Origin: Streptomyces sp. WMMB303 | GTDB taxonomy: Bacteria > Actinomycetota > Actinomycetes > Streptomycetales > Streptomycetaceae | Reading direction: 5' to 3' | DNA: 64,000 nt | Assembly (NCBI RefSeq): GCF_029351045.1 | Contig: NZ_JARKIN010000001.1 | Span: 4,142,501 to 4,206,500, forward strand | In this document: in pieces, positions 43,160 through 52,460 of the stretch | Numbering within the stretch: the first letter of the stretch is position 1 | Layout: each line of letters begins with the position of its first letter | Translations under genes and position numbers: made by a program | Notes under the pieces: model-generated | The model's input: the letters and a program-made list of their open reading frames with translations, nothing else | Database searches by the model: none | Told to the model about the DNA's origin: nothing

Positions 43160-44617
43160 ATGGGAACGACACGGCGGACGCCGGCATCCGGGGCGGCAGC
43201 GGGGACGACAGCGGACGCGGCACGGCCCGCGGACCGGCGGCCGACACCCGACCACGGGCAGGAGCGGGCCCGCGCCGCAGCCGCGCGGCTCGCCCACGCC
43301 GGAGTGCACGGCACCGCGCTCACCTGGGTCGACAACGCGGGCCTCACCCGGGTCAAGGCGGTACCGGCCGACAGGCTGGCGCAGGCGGCCGCTACCGGCG
43401 TCGGCATGTCCCCGTGTTTCGACGTCTACCTCGTCGACGACTCGATGACGGCGAGCGAGTACATCGGCGGCCCCGACGGGGATCTGCGCCTGGTGCCGGA
43501 CCTGGACCGGCTCACGGTGCTCGCCGCCCAACCCGGCTGGTCATGGGCCCCGGTGGACCGCCACGAGCAGGACGGGACGCCCTACGCGGCCTGCCAGCGC
43601 GGCTTCGCCCGCCGGACGGCCGCCCGGGCGCTGGCCGAGCACGGCATCGAGCTGCGGATGGGGTTCGAGACCGAGTGGGTGGCGGTGCGCGGCCCGCTGC
43701 CGGACGCGGAGGGCGAGCCCGCGTACCCGACGGCCGGCCCCGCCTACGGCATGGCCCGGCTGGTGGAGAACGCGGACTATCTGCGCGACGTCCTGGCGGC
43801 GCTGTCCGCGCAGGGCGTGGAAGTGCTGCAGATCCATCCCGAGTACGCGGCAGGCCAGTTCGAGGTCTCGGTCGCGCCGTCGGACCCGGTGGGCGCGGCC
43901 GATCTGGCGGTACTGGTCCGGGAGACGGTGCGGGCGGTCTCGCTGCGGCACGGACTGACGGCCTCGTTCGCCCCTGTCGTGGACCCGGCCGGGGTGGGCA
44001 ACGGCGGGCACCTGCATCTGAGCCTCTGGCGGGACGGGCGCAACCTGTGCGCGGACGGCGAGGGGCCGTTCGGCATGACGCGGGAGTGCGAGGCGTTCCT
44101 GTCCGGGGTGCTGCGCGAGCTGCCCGCCCTGCTCGCTCTCGGCGCCCCCTCCCCCGCCAGCTATCTGCGGCTGCGTCCGTCCCGCTGGGCGGGCGCCTTC
44201 CGGTGCTGGGGCCTGGAGAACCGGGAGGCGGCGCTCCGGTTCGTCGCGGGCCGGTCCGGGGCATCGGGCGGCGCCAACGCGGAGCTCAAGTGCGTGGACG
44301 CGGCGGCCAACCCGTATCTGCTGGTGGGAGGCGTCCTCGCGGCCGGATTGGCGGGACTGGCCGGCCTGGCGGCCGGTGGCCGGGGCACCGGGTTGCCCGC
44401 GCCGGTCTCCGGGGACCCGGCGCTGCGCGGCGACCAGCCCAGGCTGCCCGGCTCGCTCGGCGCCGTGCTGGAGCAGTTCGAGCGGTCCGCGGTACTCCGC
44501 GAAGCGCTGGGCGGTCCGCTCTTCGACGCGGTCCGCGCGGTACGGGCGGGTGAGATCGCACTGTTCGAGGGGGCGAGCGAGCGGGAGATCGCCGCCGCGA
44601 CCCGGGGGAGGTACTGA
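43160..44617 (+). CDS. glutamine-synthetase-like ligase (type I fold, FluG C-terminal type)
   Basis: 485 residues. GS active-site motifs are present: GFETEWVAV, QIHPEYAAGQFEVSVAP, GNGGHLHLSLW, SYLRLRPSRWAGAFRCWG and DAAANPYLLVGG. The N-terminus has an extra ~40 residues. GS-like proteins of this type are often gamma-glutamyl ligases for amines rather than true GlnA. The amidohydrolase gene starts right after its stop, so the pair matches the two halves of fungal FluG. Substrate unknown. ATG at 43160 is the best start, with only a weak ribosome site. Confidence 0.82.
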   Translation: MGTTRRTPASGAAAGTTADAARPADRRPTPDHGQERARAAAARLAHAGVHGTALTWVDNAGLTRVKAVPADRLAQAAATGVGMSPCFDVYLVDDSMTASEYIGGPDGDLRLVPDLDRLTVLAAQPGWSWAPVDRHEQDGTPYAACQRGFARRTAARALAEHGIELRMGFETEWVAVRGPLPDAEGEPAYPTAGPAYGMARLVENADYLRDVLAALSAQGVEVLQIHPEYAAGQFEVSVAPSDPVGAADLAVLVRETVRAVSLRHGLTASFAPVVDPAGVGNGGHLHLSLWRDGRNLCADGEGPFGMTRECEAFLSGVLRELPALLALGAPSPASYLRLRPSRWAGAFRCWGLENREAALRFVAGRSGASGGANAELKCVDAAANPYLLVGGVLAAGLAGLAGLAAGGRGTGLPAPVSGDPALRGDQPRLPGSLGAVLEQFERSAVLREALGGPLFDAVRAVRAGEIALFEGASEREIAAATRGRY

Positions 44618-45802
44618 ATGGCTGTGCCTCCGGCGTCTCCGGAATCCGGGCCCGGGACGTTCTCCGCCTTCCCGGCACTGGTCGACCAGCACTGCCACGG
44701 AGTGCTGCGAAGCGGACCCGAACCGGACGCCTTCGGGGGCTGGCTGACGGAGGCCCGCCCCGCACCCCGCGGCACTCCCCGGTCCGGCTCTCCGCCGGAG
44801 GAGGCCGGCGTCCCGTTCAGCTGTTTCGACACCCAGCTCGGCTTCGCGGTACGACGCTGGTGCGCTCCCGTGCTCGGCCTGGATCCGCACTGCCCGCCCG
44901 AGAGCTACCTCGCGCGGCGTGCCGAACTGGGCACCGCGGAGGTGACCGGCCGCATGCTGCGGGCCAGCGGGATCACCACCTTCCTCGTCGACACCGGGCT
45001 GCCCGGCCGGCTGCTGACGCCGGGCGAACTGGCCGAGGCGGCGGCCGCCGAGGCCCATGAGATCGTCCGGCTCGAGCGGCTGGCCGAGCGGGCCGCCGAT
45101 GCCGCGCGCGACACGCACAGCTTCCTGGCGGAGGTCTCGGACGCGATCCGCGAGTCGGCCCGCACCGCCCGGGGTTTCAAGTCCGTGGTCGCCTACCGCT
45201 GCGGGCTGGAGCTGGCGCCCGCTCCGCCCGGCACCTCGGAGATCTACGCGGCAGCCGACCGGTGGCTGGCGTCCCGGGTACCCGGCGGCCGGCTCTCCGA
45301 CCCCGTCCTGGAGCGGCACCTGCTGTGGTCTGCCGTGCGGACGGGGCTGCCGCTGCAACTGCACACCGGCTTCGGCGACCCGGATCTGCGTCTGGACCGC
45401 TGCGATCCGCTGCTGCTGACCGACTTCATCCGCGCGGTGGCCCCCTACGGCGCCCCGCTGATCCTGTTGCACTGCTACCCCTATCAGCGCGGCGCGGGCT
45501 ATCTGGCGGCCGTCTTCCCGCATGTCTACGCCGACTTCGGGCTCGCACTGAGCCATACCGGGGCCCGTGCCCGCGAGGTCCTGGCCCAGCTGCTGGAACT
45601 GACCCCGTTCGGCAAGCTCCTCTTCTCCACCGACGCCTTCGGCATCCCGGAGCTCTTCCTGGTCGGCGCCGGGCTCTTCCGGGAGGCGATGACGGAGCTG
45701 ACGCGGGAGTGGGTGCGCCGGGGCGCGTGGTCGCATTCCGACGCGGAACGGGTGACCCTCATGGTCGCGGGCGGTACGGCCCGACGGCTCTACGGTCTGT
45801 GA
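44618..45802 (+). CDS. amidohydrolase, FluG N-terminal type
   Basis: 394 residues. The metal ligands of the amidohydrolase TIM barrel are visible: DQHCHG near the start, FKSVVAYRCGL (Lys), PLQLHTGFGD, ILLHCYPYQRGAGYL and FSTDAFGIPELFL (Asp). The ATG directly follows the stop of the GS-like gene with no gap, so translation is coupled. The likely chemistry is hydrolysis or decarboxylation of a glutamylated or amidated compound. It is convergent with the polysaccharide monooxygenase gene. Confidence 0.83.
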   Translation: MAVPPASPESGPGTFSAFPALVDQHCHGVLRSGPEPDAFGGWLTEARPAPRGTPRSGSPPEEAGVPFSCFDTQLGFAVRRWCAPVLGLDPHCPPESYLARRAELGTAEVTGRMLRASGITTFLVDTGLPGRLLTPGELAEAAAAEAHEIVRLERLAERAADAARDTHSFLAEVSDAIRESARTARGFKSVVAYRCGLELAPAPPGTSEIYAAADRWLASRVPGGRLSDPVLERHLLWSAVRTGLPLQLHTGFGDPDLRLDRCDPLLLTDFIRAVAPYGAPLILLHCYPYQRGAGYLAAVFPHVYADFGLALSHTGARAREVLAQLLELTPFGKLLFSTDAFGIPELFLVGAGLFREAMTELTREWVRRGAWSHSDAERVTLMVAGGTARRLYGL

Positions 45803-45950
45803 GCGGCCGAGGCGGCAGGTCGTCCGAATCCGTTCACGTCCCGCCGGGAGGGGACACGGGCTCACCCGCCGGCGCAGGAGTCCCGGAGAGGAATCGAAGA
45901 GCTTCCCGCGGCCGCGGAACGGCGGCGGGAGGCTCCCCGTGGACGACTGC

Positions 45951-46466
45951 TCAGCCGATGTTCACGTCGACACAGGCGTAGAACGCGTTGGCGGTGTCGG
46001 CGACGTTCCAGACCGCCAGCACGGTCTGCCTCCCGGAGAACCCACCGAAGTCGACGTCGTGCGAGAGCTGGGAGGGCGGCTGCTCCCCGCCCTGGTCGAA
46101 CTCGGCGATCTGCCGGCCGTCGATGAAGTACTGCCAGGTGGTCGTGCGGTGCGCCGCGGTCAGCGTCCAGTTGAAGGTCGCGGAGCTGCCGACGTCGGCC
46201 ACGTTCCAGCCGTGGTCGTCGTCGCGCAGTTCGGCCCACTCGTCGTGGCCGCCGGCGCAGTCCTGGAGCCCCTTGGGACCTTCGACGCTCTGCGGCTCGT
46301 ACTTGATGGAGCCGCACTCGACGACTCCGGCGGCACACTGCGCCTGCCTGCTGGCGGGGTCGCTGATGTAGCCGTGGGCGCTGGCGGGGGTCACGGACAG
46401 ACCGAGGACGAGCAGAGGCGAGAGCCCGGCACCGACGAGCGCGGCCAGCTTCCTTTTCTTGTGCAT
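45951..46466 (-). CDS. AA10 lytic polysaccharide monooxygenase
   Basis: 171 residues. ATG at 46466 has AAGGAG upstream. The signal peptide is cut after ASA30, exposing His31 (HGYISDPASR), the first ligand of the copper histidine brace; the second is the His of TAAHRTTTWQY. WNVADTANAFYACVDVNIG is the conserved end with the axial Phe. It is a single-domain enzyme without a carbohydrate-binding module. The sequence pattern fits chitin-active small AA10 enzymes. A DasR-like site upstream supports control by N-acetylglucosamine metabolism. Confidence 0.92.
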   Translation of the reverse strand: MHKKRKLAALVGAGLSPLLVLGLSVTPASAHGYISDPASRQAQCAAGVVECGSIKYEPQSVEGPKGLQDCAGGHDEWAELRDDDHGWNVADVGSSATFNWTLTAAHRTTTWQYFIDGRQIAEFDQGGEQPPSQLSHDVDFGGFSGRQTVLAVWNVADTANAFYACVDVNIG

Positions 46467-46574
46467 GACAAACTCCTTCGGGCAGCGGGACCGGCGAGCC
46501 GCCGGCCGCACCCGGCGTCACCGCCGAGCGCGGCACAGGGCGCGGCGCTCCGGAACCCGGTGGGGGGTCATCCG

Positions 46575-46590
46575 ATTGGTCTAGACTTAA
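46575..46590. promoter_or_regulatory. DasR-type operator (dre-like)
   Basis: ATTGGTCTAGACTTAA contains the perfect dre core TTGGTCTAGAC; 11 of 16 positions match the consensus ACTGGTCTAGACCAGT, the mismatches being mainly in the right arm. It lies 109 bases before the polysaccharide-monooxygenase start. DasR represses chitin genes until glucosamine-6-phosphate builds up. Confidence 0.7.
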
Positions 46591-46658
46591 GCAAGTGACC
46601 GCACACGGTCAAGACATCGGACACCACGCGGTCACAGCACCGCGGGCGACCCGCGGCC

Positions 46659-47738
46659 TCACGTGCCGCGGGTGAGCACCAGCAGTGCCATGTCGTCCTG
46701 CCGCCGGCCGTCCGTCCACTCCGTGACCGCCTTGACCAGCGCGTCTGCCAGTTCGTCCGCGCGGCTCAGGCCCGCTGAGCACAGCCCCCACCGGACGTCG
46801 AAGAAATCGCCCTGCGCGTTACGGGCCTCGGTGACCCCGTCGGTGACCAGCACCAGGGAATCGTTCGGCGCCAGCGGGAAGGTCTCCTCCACCGGGGCCC
46901 CGGTCGCGGAGCCGAGCCCGGTGGAGAGCGGCAGCTCCGGATGGGTGGGCTCCAGGCAGACGGCGTTGCCGTCGTGCAGCAGATAGGGCGGCGGATGCCC
47001 GCGGTTGAGCACGGTGACCGTGTCGCCGCTGGGCGGGATCTGGACGAAGAGCGCCGTGACGAACCCTTCGACGTCGTCCTCCGAACCCCGGCGGCGCTCC
47101 CCCTCCCGGTCCAGGGCGCGATCGAGCCGGTCGGCCAGCTCGTGCAGGGTCGGGGCGTGCTCGGCGGCCTCACGGAAGGCCCCGACGGCCACCGAGACAG
47201 CGGAGACGGCGGGCAGGCCCTTGCCGCGCACATCGCCGATCACGGCGCGAATGCCGAACGGCGTCTCCTGCAGGGCGTAGAGGTCGCCGCCGATCGCCGC
47301 CCCCTGCTGGGCCGCCACATAGCGGTCGGCGACCGCGAGCGGGCCCACGTCGGCGGGCGGCGCCGGCAGCACGGCCCGCTGCGCGGCCTCGGCGACCGTC
47401 AGCGCGAGGGCCAGATTGCGGCCCTGCCGGTCGACGAGCCACTTGATCCAGAGCCCCACCACACTGACGAACAGCACCGCCGCCACGTCGATGAGCAGGG
47501 CCGAACCCGCACGGCCGGCGGATCCCGCCGATCCTGCGGCCGCCAGGCCCGCCGCGAGCGCGAACAGCACACTGGTCCGGAAGGAATAGCTCAGGCCGGC
47601 CACCATCGAGGTGCAGGCCAGCAGCGGCAGCCCGTAGTACGGCTCGGGCGAGAACACGTCGGCCGCCACGCCGCCGAGCAGCAGCAGCGGCGGTGCCGCG
47701 TACGGCACTCTGCCCAGTCCATCCGCGGGCCCGCCCAC
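46659..47738 (-). CDS. membrane-bound SpoIIE-type PP2C phosphatase
   Basis: 359 residues. About four membrane helices fill residues 10-110 (PYAAPPLLLLGGVAADVF, LLIDVAAVLFVSVVGLWIKW). The cytoplasmic SpoIIE domain has GAAIGGDLYAL, AVIGDVRGKGLPA, VLNRGHPPPYLL, LVLVTDGVTEARN and a terminal QDDMALLVL, giving all the expected metal-binding Asp residues. Likely dephosphorylates an anti-anti-sigma factor in a partner-switching pathway; no partner is encoded nearby. Confidence 0.9.
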   Translation of the reverse strand: MGGPADGLGRVPYAAPPLLLLGGVAADVFSPEPYYGLPLLACTSMVAGLSYSFRTSVLFALAAGLAAAGSAGSAGRAGSALLIDVAAVLFVSVVGLWIKWLVDRQGRNLALALTVAEAAQRAVLPAPPADVGPLAVADRYVAAQQGAAIGGDLYALQETPFGIRAVIGDVRGKGLPAVSAVSVAVGAFREAAEHAPTLHELADRLDRALDREGERRRGSEDDVEGFVTALFVQIPPSGDTVTVLNRGHPPPYLLHDGNAVCLEPTHPELPLSTGLGSATGAPVEETFPLAPNDSLVLVTDGVTEARNAQGDFFDVRWGLCSAGLSRADELADALVKAVTEWTDGRRQDDMALLVLTRGT

Positions 47739-48156
47739 CCGGCCCTCCCTGTTCCTGTCGGTCCGACGCGCGGACGGAGTCGATTCCCTGTCCCGCCGAT
47801 TCTCCCATTTGCGTATATTTCTGCATCGTTTTCACGGCCGGGGACCCACGGAAGAGGACAGCGGAACCGCCGACGGCCCGGCCCGCACGGGCCACCCGGC
47901 GGCCGGATTCACCCGTTCGGCCCGCGAGCCGCACCCGCCCCCGGCAAGCGCCCCGACCCGGCACGGGTACAGGCCGCGGCACCGGGGCCGTGGTCGCGGC
48001 GGGACCGGCAGGGCACCCCTCGTCGCACTGAAGCGACTCGGGGTCAGGGCGCACCGTGCGGCCGGCGGCCGCTACCCCCGACAAGGGGTAGCGGGCCGCT
48101 CCGCGGGGCAGGTAAGTGTGACGCACGACACCCGATGGACCCCTGTGGAGGCTGCC
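47739..48156. other. 418-bp divergent intergenic region, phosphatase / acyl-CoA synthetase
   Basis: An AT-rich island at about 47800-47835 (TTTGCGTATATTTCTGCATC) is the likely phosphatase promoter. A perfect 8-base hairpin (GCTACCCC / GGGGTAGC, 48071-48092) precedes the synthetase gene. No gene was recognised, although a frame open across it continues into the synthetase. Confidence 0.5.
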
Positions 48157-49905
48157 GTGCCCGCGCCCGTACCCCACCCCGCGCACCCGGCCGCGCGCAG
48201 CTACGCCTCCGGGCCTTCGACGACCCCGCTGCTGGGCGACACCATCGGAGAGAACCTGGACCGGACCGTCGCCGCCCACGGGGAGCGGGACGCGCTGGTG
48301 GACGTCAGCAGCGGACGGCGCTGGAGCTACCGCGAGTTCGGCGCCGAGGTGGAGGCCCTCGCGCTGGGGCTGCACGAACTGGGCGTCCGCAAGGGCGACC
48401 GGGTGGGCATCTGGGCGCCCAACTGCCCCGAATGGACGCTCACGCAGTACGCGACGGCCAAGCTCGGCGCCGTCCTCGTCAACATCAACCCCGCCTACCG
48501 CGCACACGAACTGGCGTACGTGCTCGCGCGGGCGGGGATCCGCACCCTGCTGGCGGCCCGCAGTCACAAGGACTCCGACTATGCGGCGATGATCGCGCAG
48601 GTGCGCGGCGAGTGCCCGGCACTGGAGGACGTCGTCCTACTCGGCGAGGAGGGGTGGGCCGGGCTGCTGGACGACGGCCGGGCGCGCCGGCCCGAGCCAG
48701 CCCGCAACGTGCTGGACGGCATCGCGGCCACGCTCTCCGCGGACGACCCGATCAACATCCAGTACACCTCCGGCACCACCGGTTTCCCGAAGGGCGCCAC
48801 CCTCTCCCACCACAACATCCTCAACAACGGCTACTTCGTCGGCGAGCTGTGCCGCTACACCGAAGCCGACCGCATCTGCCTGCCGGTGCCCTTCTACCAC
48901 TGCTTCGGGATGGTGATGGGCAATCTGGCCGCCACCAGCCACGGCGCGTGCATGGTGATCCCGTCCGCCGCCTTCGAGCCGGCGGCGGCGCTGCGGGCGG
49001 TCCAGCAGGAGCGCTGCACCGCGCTGTACGGTGTGCCGACGATGTTCATCGCCGAGCTGGCCGAACCGGACTTCGACTCCTTCGACCTGACCAGCCTGCG
49101 CACCGGCATCATGGCCGGCTCACCGTGCCCGGTGGAGGTGATGAGACAGGTCATCGAGCGCATGGGGATGGCCGAGGTGTCGATCTGCTACGGCATGACG
49201 GAGACCTCGCCGGTCTCCACCCAGACCCGGGCCGACGACTCGGTCGAGCGCCGGGTGTCGACCGTGGGCCGGGTCGGACCGCACCTGGAGGTCAAGGTCG
49301 TCGACCCGGACACCGGCCGGTGCCTGCCGCGCGGCGAGCCGGGCGAACTGTGCACCCGCGGCTACTCGGTGATGCTCGGCTACTGGGAGCAGCCGCAGGA
49401 GACCGCGAAGGCCGTCGACGCCGCCCGCTGGATGCACACCGGGGACCTGGCGGTGATGGACGCGGACGGGTATGTCAGCGTCACGGGCCGGATCAAGGAC
49501 ATGGTCATCCGCGGCGGCGAGAACATCTATCCGCGGGAGGTCGAGGAGTTCCTGCACACCCATCCCGACGTCCTCGACGCGCAGCTCGTCGGGGTGCCCG
49601 ACGAGCGCTACGGTGAGGAACTGATGGCGTGGATAAGAATGCGGGACGGCGCGGCACCGCTCTCGGCGGACGACGTCCGCGCGTTCTGCTCCGGCAGGCT
49701 CGCCCACTACAAGATTCCGCGCTACGTCCATGTGGTCGACGCGTTCCCGATGACCGTGACAGGCAAGATCCGCAAGGTCGAGATGCGCGAGCGGTCGATC
49801 GAACTGCTGGCCACGGCCCGGCATCCCGGCTCCGGAGACGGAGCCGGAGCCGGAGCCGGAGCCGGACACCGAGCCGCCCCGCAGTCGAACACCCCGTCGA
49901 ATTGA
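48157..49905 (+). CDS. acyl-CoA synthetase (AMP-forming, medium/long-chain)
   Basis: 582 residues. YTSGTTGFPKGATLS, YGMTETSPVSTQ, WMHTGDLAVMDADGYV, GRIKDMVIRGGENIYP and the terminal TGKIRKVEMRE are the complete motifs of adenylate-forming acyl-CoA synthetases. GTG at 48157 has GGAGG upstream and gives the usual short lead before SYASGPSTTPLLGDT; GTG at 48118 is an alternative. The tail contains a hexanucleotide repeat. Followed closely by a GAF-LuxR regulator gene, with which it is probably cotranscribed. Confidence 0.92.
   Translation: MPAPVPHPAHPAARSYASGPSTTPLLGDTIGENLDRTVAAHGERDALVDVSSGRRWSYREFGAEVEALALGLHELGVRKGDRVGIWAPNCPEWTLTQYATAKLGAVLVNINPAYRAHELAYVLARAGIRTLLAARSHKDSDYAAMIAQVRGECPALEDVVLLGEEGWAGLLDDGRARRPEPARNVLDGIAATLSADDPINIQYTSGTTGFPKGATLSHHNILNNGYFVGELCRYTEADRICLPVPFYHCFGMVMGNLAATSHGACMVIPSAAFEPAAALRAVQQERCTALYGVPTMFIAELAEPDFDSFDLTSLRTGIMAGSPCPVEVMRQVIERMGMAEVSICYGMTETSPVSTQTRADDSVERRVSTVGRVGPHLEVKVVDPDTGRCLPRGEPGELCTRGYSVMLGYWEQPQETAKAVDAARWMHTGDLAVMDADGYVSVTGRIKDMVIRGGENIYPREVEEFLHTHPDVLDAQLVGVPDERYGEELMAWIRMRDGAAPLSADDVRAFCSGRLAHYKIPRYVHVVDAFPMTVTGKIRKVEMRERSIELLATARHPGSGDGAGAGAGAGHRAAPQSNTPSN
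49840..49865. repeat. GGAGCC hexanucleotide tandem repeat
   Basis: About four copies of GGAGCC encode the Gly-Ala tail of the acyl-CoA synthetase. A short, slippage-prone repeat. Confidence 0.85.
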
Positions 49906-49928
49906 CCAGCGCAGCGGAGGAGTCGAGG

Positions 49929-50891
49929 TTGCCTTCACCCGACCGTTCCCGTTCCCACCCCCGCGCTCCCGGCGGCGCGGGGCCCTTCTCCCGCGCTCCG
50001 CTGCGGCAGGGCGACACCGACGCCTACCGGCACGCCCTCCGGCTGGCGCGGCAGCGCACCGGTGTGCGCACGGTCTTCGGCGGGGAGGTCGCCGACGGGG
50101 CGCTGCGGCTGACGGAGTTCAACGGCACCCTGACCGACTCCATGCGCGGTCTGCGGGTGGTCCCCGGCCGAGGGCTGGGCGGCTACGTCCTGACGCACCA
50201 GCGCCCCTACGCGGTCAACGACTACGTACCGGCGACCACCATCACCCACGACTACGACAGCCCCGTGCGCCGCGAGGGCATCCGCGCGATAGTGGCCGCC
50301 CCGGTCACCGTGCAGGGCGGGGTGCGTGGCGTGCTCTACGCCGCGGCCCGCGACACGGCGCCGCTGGGCGATCGCGCGACCGCGGCGCTCATGGACGCGG
50401 CGCGCCGCCTGGCGAGCGAGCTGACCGTGCGCGACGAGGTGGACCGGCGCGTCCGGCTGCTGGAGGCCGCCGCCGGAGCCCCGGCACCGGAGCCGGCCGC
50501 GCCCGGCCTCGACGCGTTGCGCGACCTGCACGCGGAGCTGCGCGGTATCGCCCAGGAGATCGAGGACACGGCGCTGCGCGACAGACTGCGCCAGGCGTGC
50601 GACCGCTTCCTGCGGGCCGGGGTCGAATCCGGCTCCGGCGACGGCCCTCCGGACGCCGACCCCGGGAGCCGGCCGGACGCCCCGGCCGCCGACCGGCCGC
50701 GGCTCTCCCCGCGCGAGCTCGACGTGCTCTCCTATGTGGCGCTGGGCTGCACCAACGCCGAAGCGGCCCAGTATCTGGGGCTGGAGGCGGAGACGGTCAA
50801 GGCCTACCTGCGCAGCGCGACCCGCAAGCTGGGCGTCCACAGCCGCCACCACGCGGTGGCGGCCGCCCGCCGGCACGGCCTGCTGCCCTGA
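49929..50891 (+). CDS. GAF-domain LuxR-type transcriptional regulator
   Basis: 320 residues from TTG at 49929, preceded by GGAGGAG. The N-terminal GAF-like domain (about 60-190) includes LRVVPGRGLGGYVL and AIVAAPVTVQGGVRGVLYAA. The C-terminal LuxR helix-turn-helix reads LSPRELDVLSYVALGCTNAE and LGLEAETVKAYLRSATRKLG. It is 23 bases after the acyl-CoA synthetase, suggesting it regulates that gene or senses a related metabolite. Ligand unknown. Confidence 0.9.
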   Translation: MPSPDRSRSHPRAPGGAGPFSRAPLRQGDTDAYRHALRLARQRTGVRTVFGGEVADGALRLTEFNGTLTDSMRGLRVVPGRGLGGYVLTHQRPYAVNDYVPATTITHDYDSPVRREGIRAIVAAPVTVQGGVRGVLYAAARDTAPLGDRATAALMDAARRLASELTVRDEVDRRVRLLEAAAGAPAPEPAAPGLDALRDLHAELRGIAQEIEDTALRDRLRQACDRFLRAGVESGSGDGPPDADPGSRPDAPAADRPRLSPRELDVLSYVALGCTNAEAAQYLGLEAETVKAYLRSATRKLGVHSRHHAVAAARRHGLLP

Positions 50892-51059
50892 CCGCCGGGC
50901 GTTCCGACGGGCTCGGGCGCCCCGCCCGGCCCGGGTGCCCCGATCGGCCGATCCACGCGAAGCGGAGTCGTTCGTTAACCCCCACATGATCACTGCACAA
51001 CGACACACCCTCCCGGCCCTGGAGACCCCGCCGCAGCACCGAGCAGAGGCGGGCGCACG

Positions 51060-51677
51060 ATGAGCAAGCGGCAGAAGGGACGCAAGCACCGCACGGTCAA
51101 CCGCACTCCACGCCCGGTCGGTCCCGCCGTCCGGGCGAGGTCCGTCCGGGCGACAGCAGCGGACCGGACAGGGGCGGACAAGACAGTCCCCGACCGGACA
51201 GCGGCAGCCGGGACGGCAGCGGCGCACGGCCCGGCCGGCCGCGCCGAAGCTCCGGCGGCCCGGCCCCTGCCCGCACCCGGCGGCACCCCGCGCGGCACCC
51301 CCGAGACCACGCCGGAGAAAGGACCGGGGAAGCCGGAGCAGGGGCCGGAGAGCGCTCCGCAGCCGGCGGCCGGCTCCGAGGCGGCGGAAGAGCTCTTCCG
51401 CACCCCCGCCCGCGACGGAGGGCTCGGGCAGAGCGCGGGCCGTACGTGGGAACGGGTGCGGGCCGCGGGCGCGTCGGGCACGACAGTCGAGGAGCTGTCC
51501 GCCAGCGTGGGATACCAGGAACGCACCGTGCTCAAGCACCTGCTGGGACTGGCCGAGCACGGGCTCGCCGAGCAGCACGGCCCCGGCCGCTGGCGCCCGG
51601 TCACCGAGGGCGCAGCGGAGGCGGGCGACGGGCGGCACGGCACACCGGACCGGTCCCGGGTGCCGCAGGGCGCCTGA
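51060..51677 (+). CDS. winged-helix protein upstream of the hydrogenase-maturation operon
   Basis: 205 residues, not assigned to a named family. The first ~25 residues are very basic (MSKRQKGRKHRTVNRT), then ~90 residues of Pro/Ala/Gly/Glu low complexity. The C-terminal part (about 130-185) is a winged-helix fold: TVEELSASVGYQERTVLKHL and LAEHGLAEQHGPGRWR. It sits 88 bases before the maturation protease gene on the same strand, so it may regulate or be cotranscribed with the hyp genes. Confidence 0.65.
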   Translation: MSKRQKGRKHRTVNRTPRPVGPAVRARSVRATAADRTGADKTVPDRTAAAGTAAAHGPAGRAEAPAARPLPAPGGTPRGTPETTPEKGPGKPEQGPESAPQPAAGSEAAEELFRTPARDGGLGQSAGRTWERVRAAGASGTTVEELSASVGYQERTVLKHLLGLAEHGLAEQHGPGRWRPVTEGAAEAGDGRHGTPDRSRVPQGA

Positions 51678-51765
51678 GGTTCCCGGGCCCGTTCCCTTCC
51701 ACCCCTCCCACGCGGTCCGGTGCGGCGCAGGGGCCGTGCCGGACCACCCCACCCGCGGAGTCCGT

Positions 51766-52395
51766 ATGACCGAACCGACCGGCCGCACCCTCGTCGCGGG
51801 GATCGGCAACATCTTCCTGGGTGACGACGGCTTCGGCGTCGAGGTCGTACAGCGGCTGGCCCGGCGCCCGCTGCCCGGCGATGTGGAAGTCCTCGACATC
51901 GGCGTACGCGGCGTGCACCTGGCCTACCAGGTGCTGGACGGCTGCGACACGCTGATCCTGGTGGACGCCGTGCACCGCGGGGGCGCCCCCGGGACGGTGC
52001 GGCTGATCGAGGTGGCCGAGGAGGACCGGTCCTGCCCGGCCGGGGTGCCGGCCGTCGACGGGCACCACATGTCTCCGGACGCCGTCCTCGCCCTGCTGGA
52101 GACCCTGCGGGAAGGTACCGGAGGCAGCGCGCCCCGACGGGTGTTCCTCGTCGGCTGCGAGCCCGCGGACCTGGCGGAGGGCATCGGGCTGAGCACCCCG
52201 GTGGCCGCCGCCGTGGACGAGGCGGTGACGGTGGTGGAGCGGCTGCTGGCGGACGGGCCCGCCCCCGTGCCCCCGGAGGCCCCGGCTCCGGCCGACCGCC
52301 CCGCGGCGGCCGGGCAGCCGGGATCGGCAGAGCGGGCACAAGCCGCCGAACGGCGGACGGCCGCCCGGGAAAGCGGCGTGGCGGCCCGGGGGTGA
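51766..52395 (+). CDS. [NiFe]-hydrogenase maturation protease
   Basis: 209 residues. GIGNIFLGDDGFGVEVVQRL is the HybD/HycI-family start with a metal-binding Asp, and LVDAVHRGGAPG plus DGHHMSPDAVL carry the later Asp and His ligands. The family cuts off the C-terminal extension of the hydrogenase large subunit after nickel insertion. A ~40-residue Pro/Ala tail is extra. It opens the maturation operon, although no large-subunit gene lies in the window. Confidence 0.9.
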   Translation: MTEPTGRTLVAGIGNIFLGDDGFGVEVVQRLARRPLPGDVEVLDIGVRGVHLAYQVLDGCDTLILVDAVHRGGAPGTVRLIEVAEEDRSCPAGVPAVDGHHMSPDAVLALLETLREGTGGSAPRRVFLVGCEPADLAEGIGLSTPVAAAVDEAVTVVERLLADGPAPVPPEAPAPADRPAAAGQPGSAERAQAAERRTAARESGVAARG

Positions 52396-52460
52396 CCGGC
52401 GGTGCCCCCTGTAATGGTGCGGGCCGCAGCCTGGTCCGTACCGCGCAGGGGAAGTGACCG

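Noticed and set aside
47809..48156. Upstream extension of the acyl-CoA synthetase frame
   Set aside because: Sequence before 48118 is Arg/Pro/Gly-rich without homology and contains the promoter-like AT patch and a hairpin; homologues begin shortly before SYASG.
49840..49865. Hexamer repeat as an iteron or minisatellite
   Set aside because: Only about four copies, in frame, encoding a Gly-Ala tail; simple slippage explains it.
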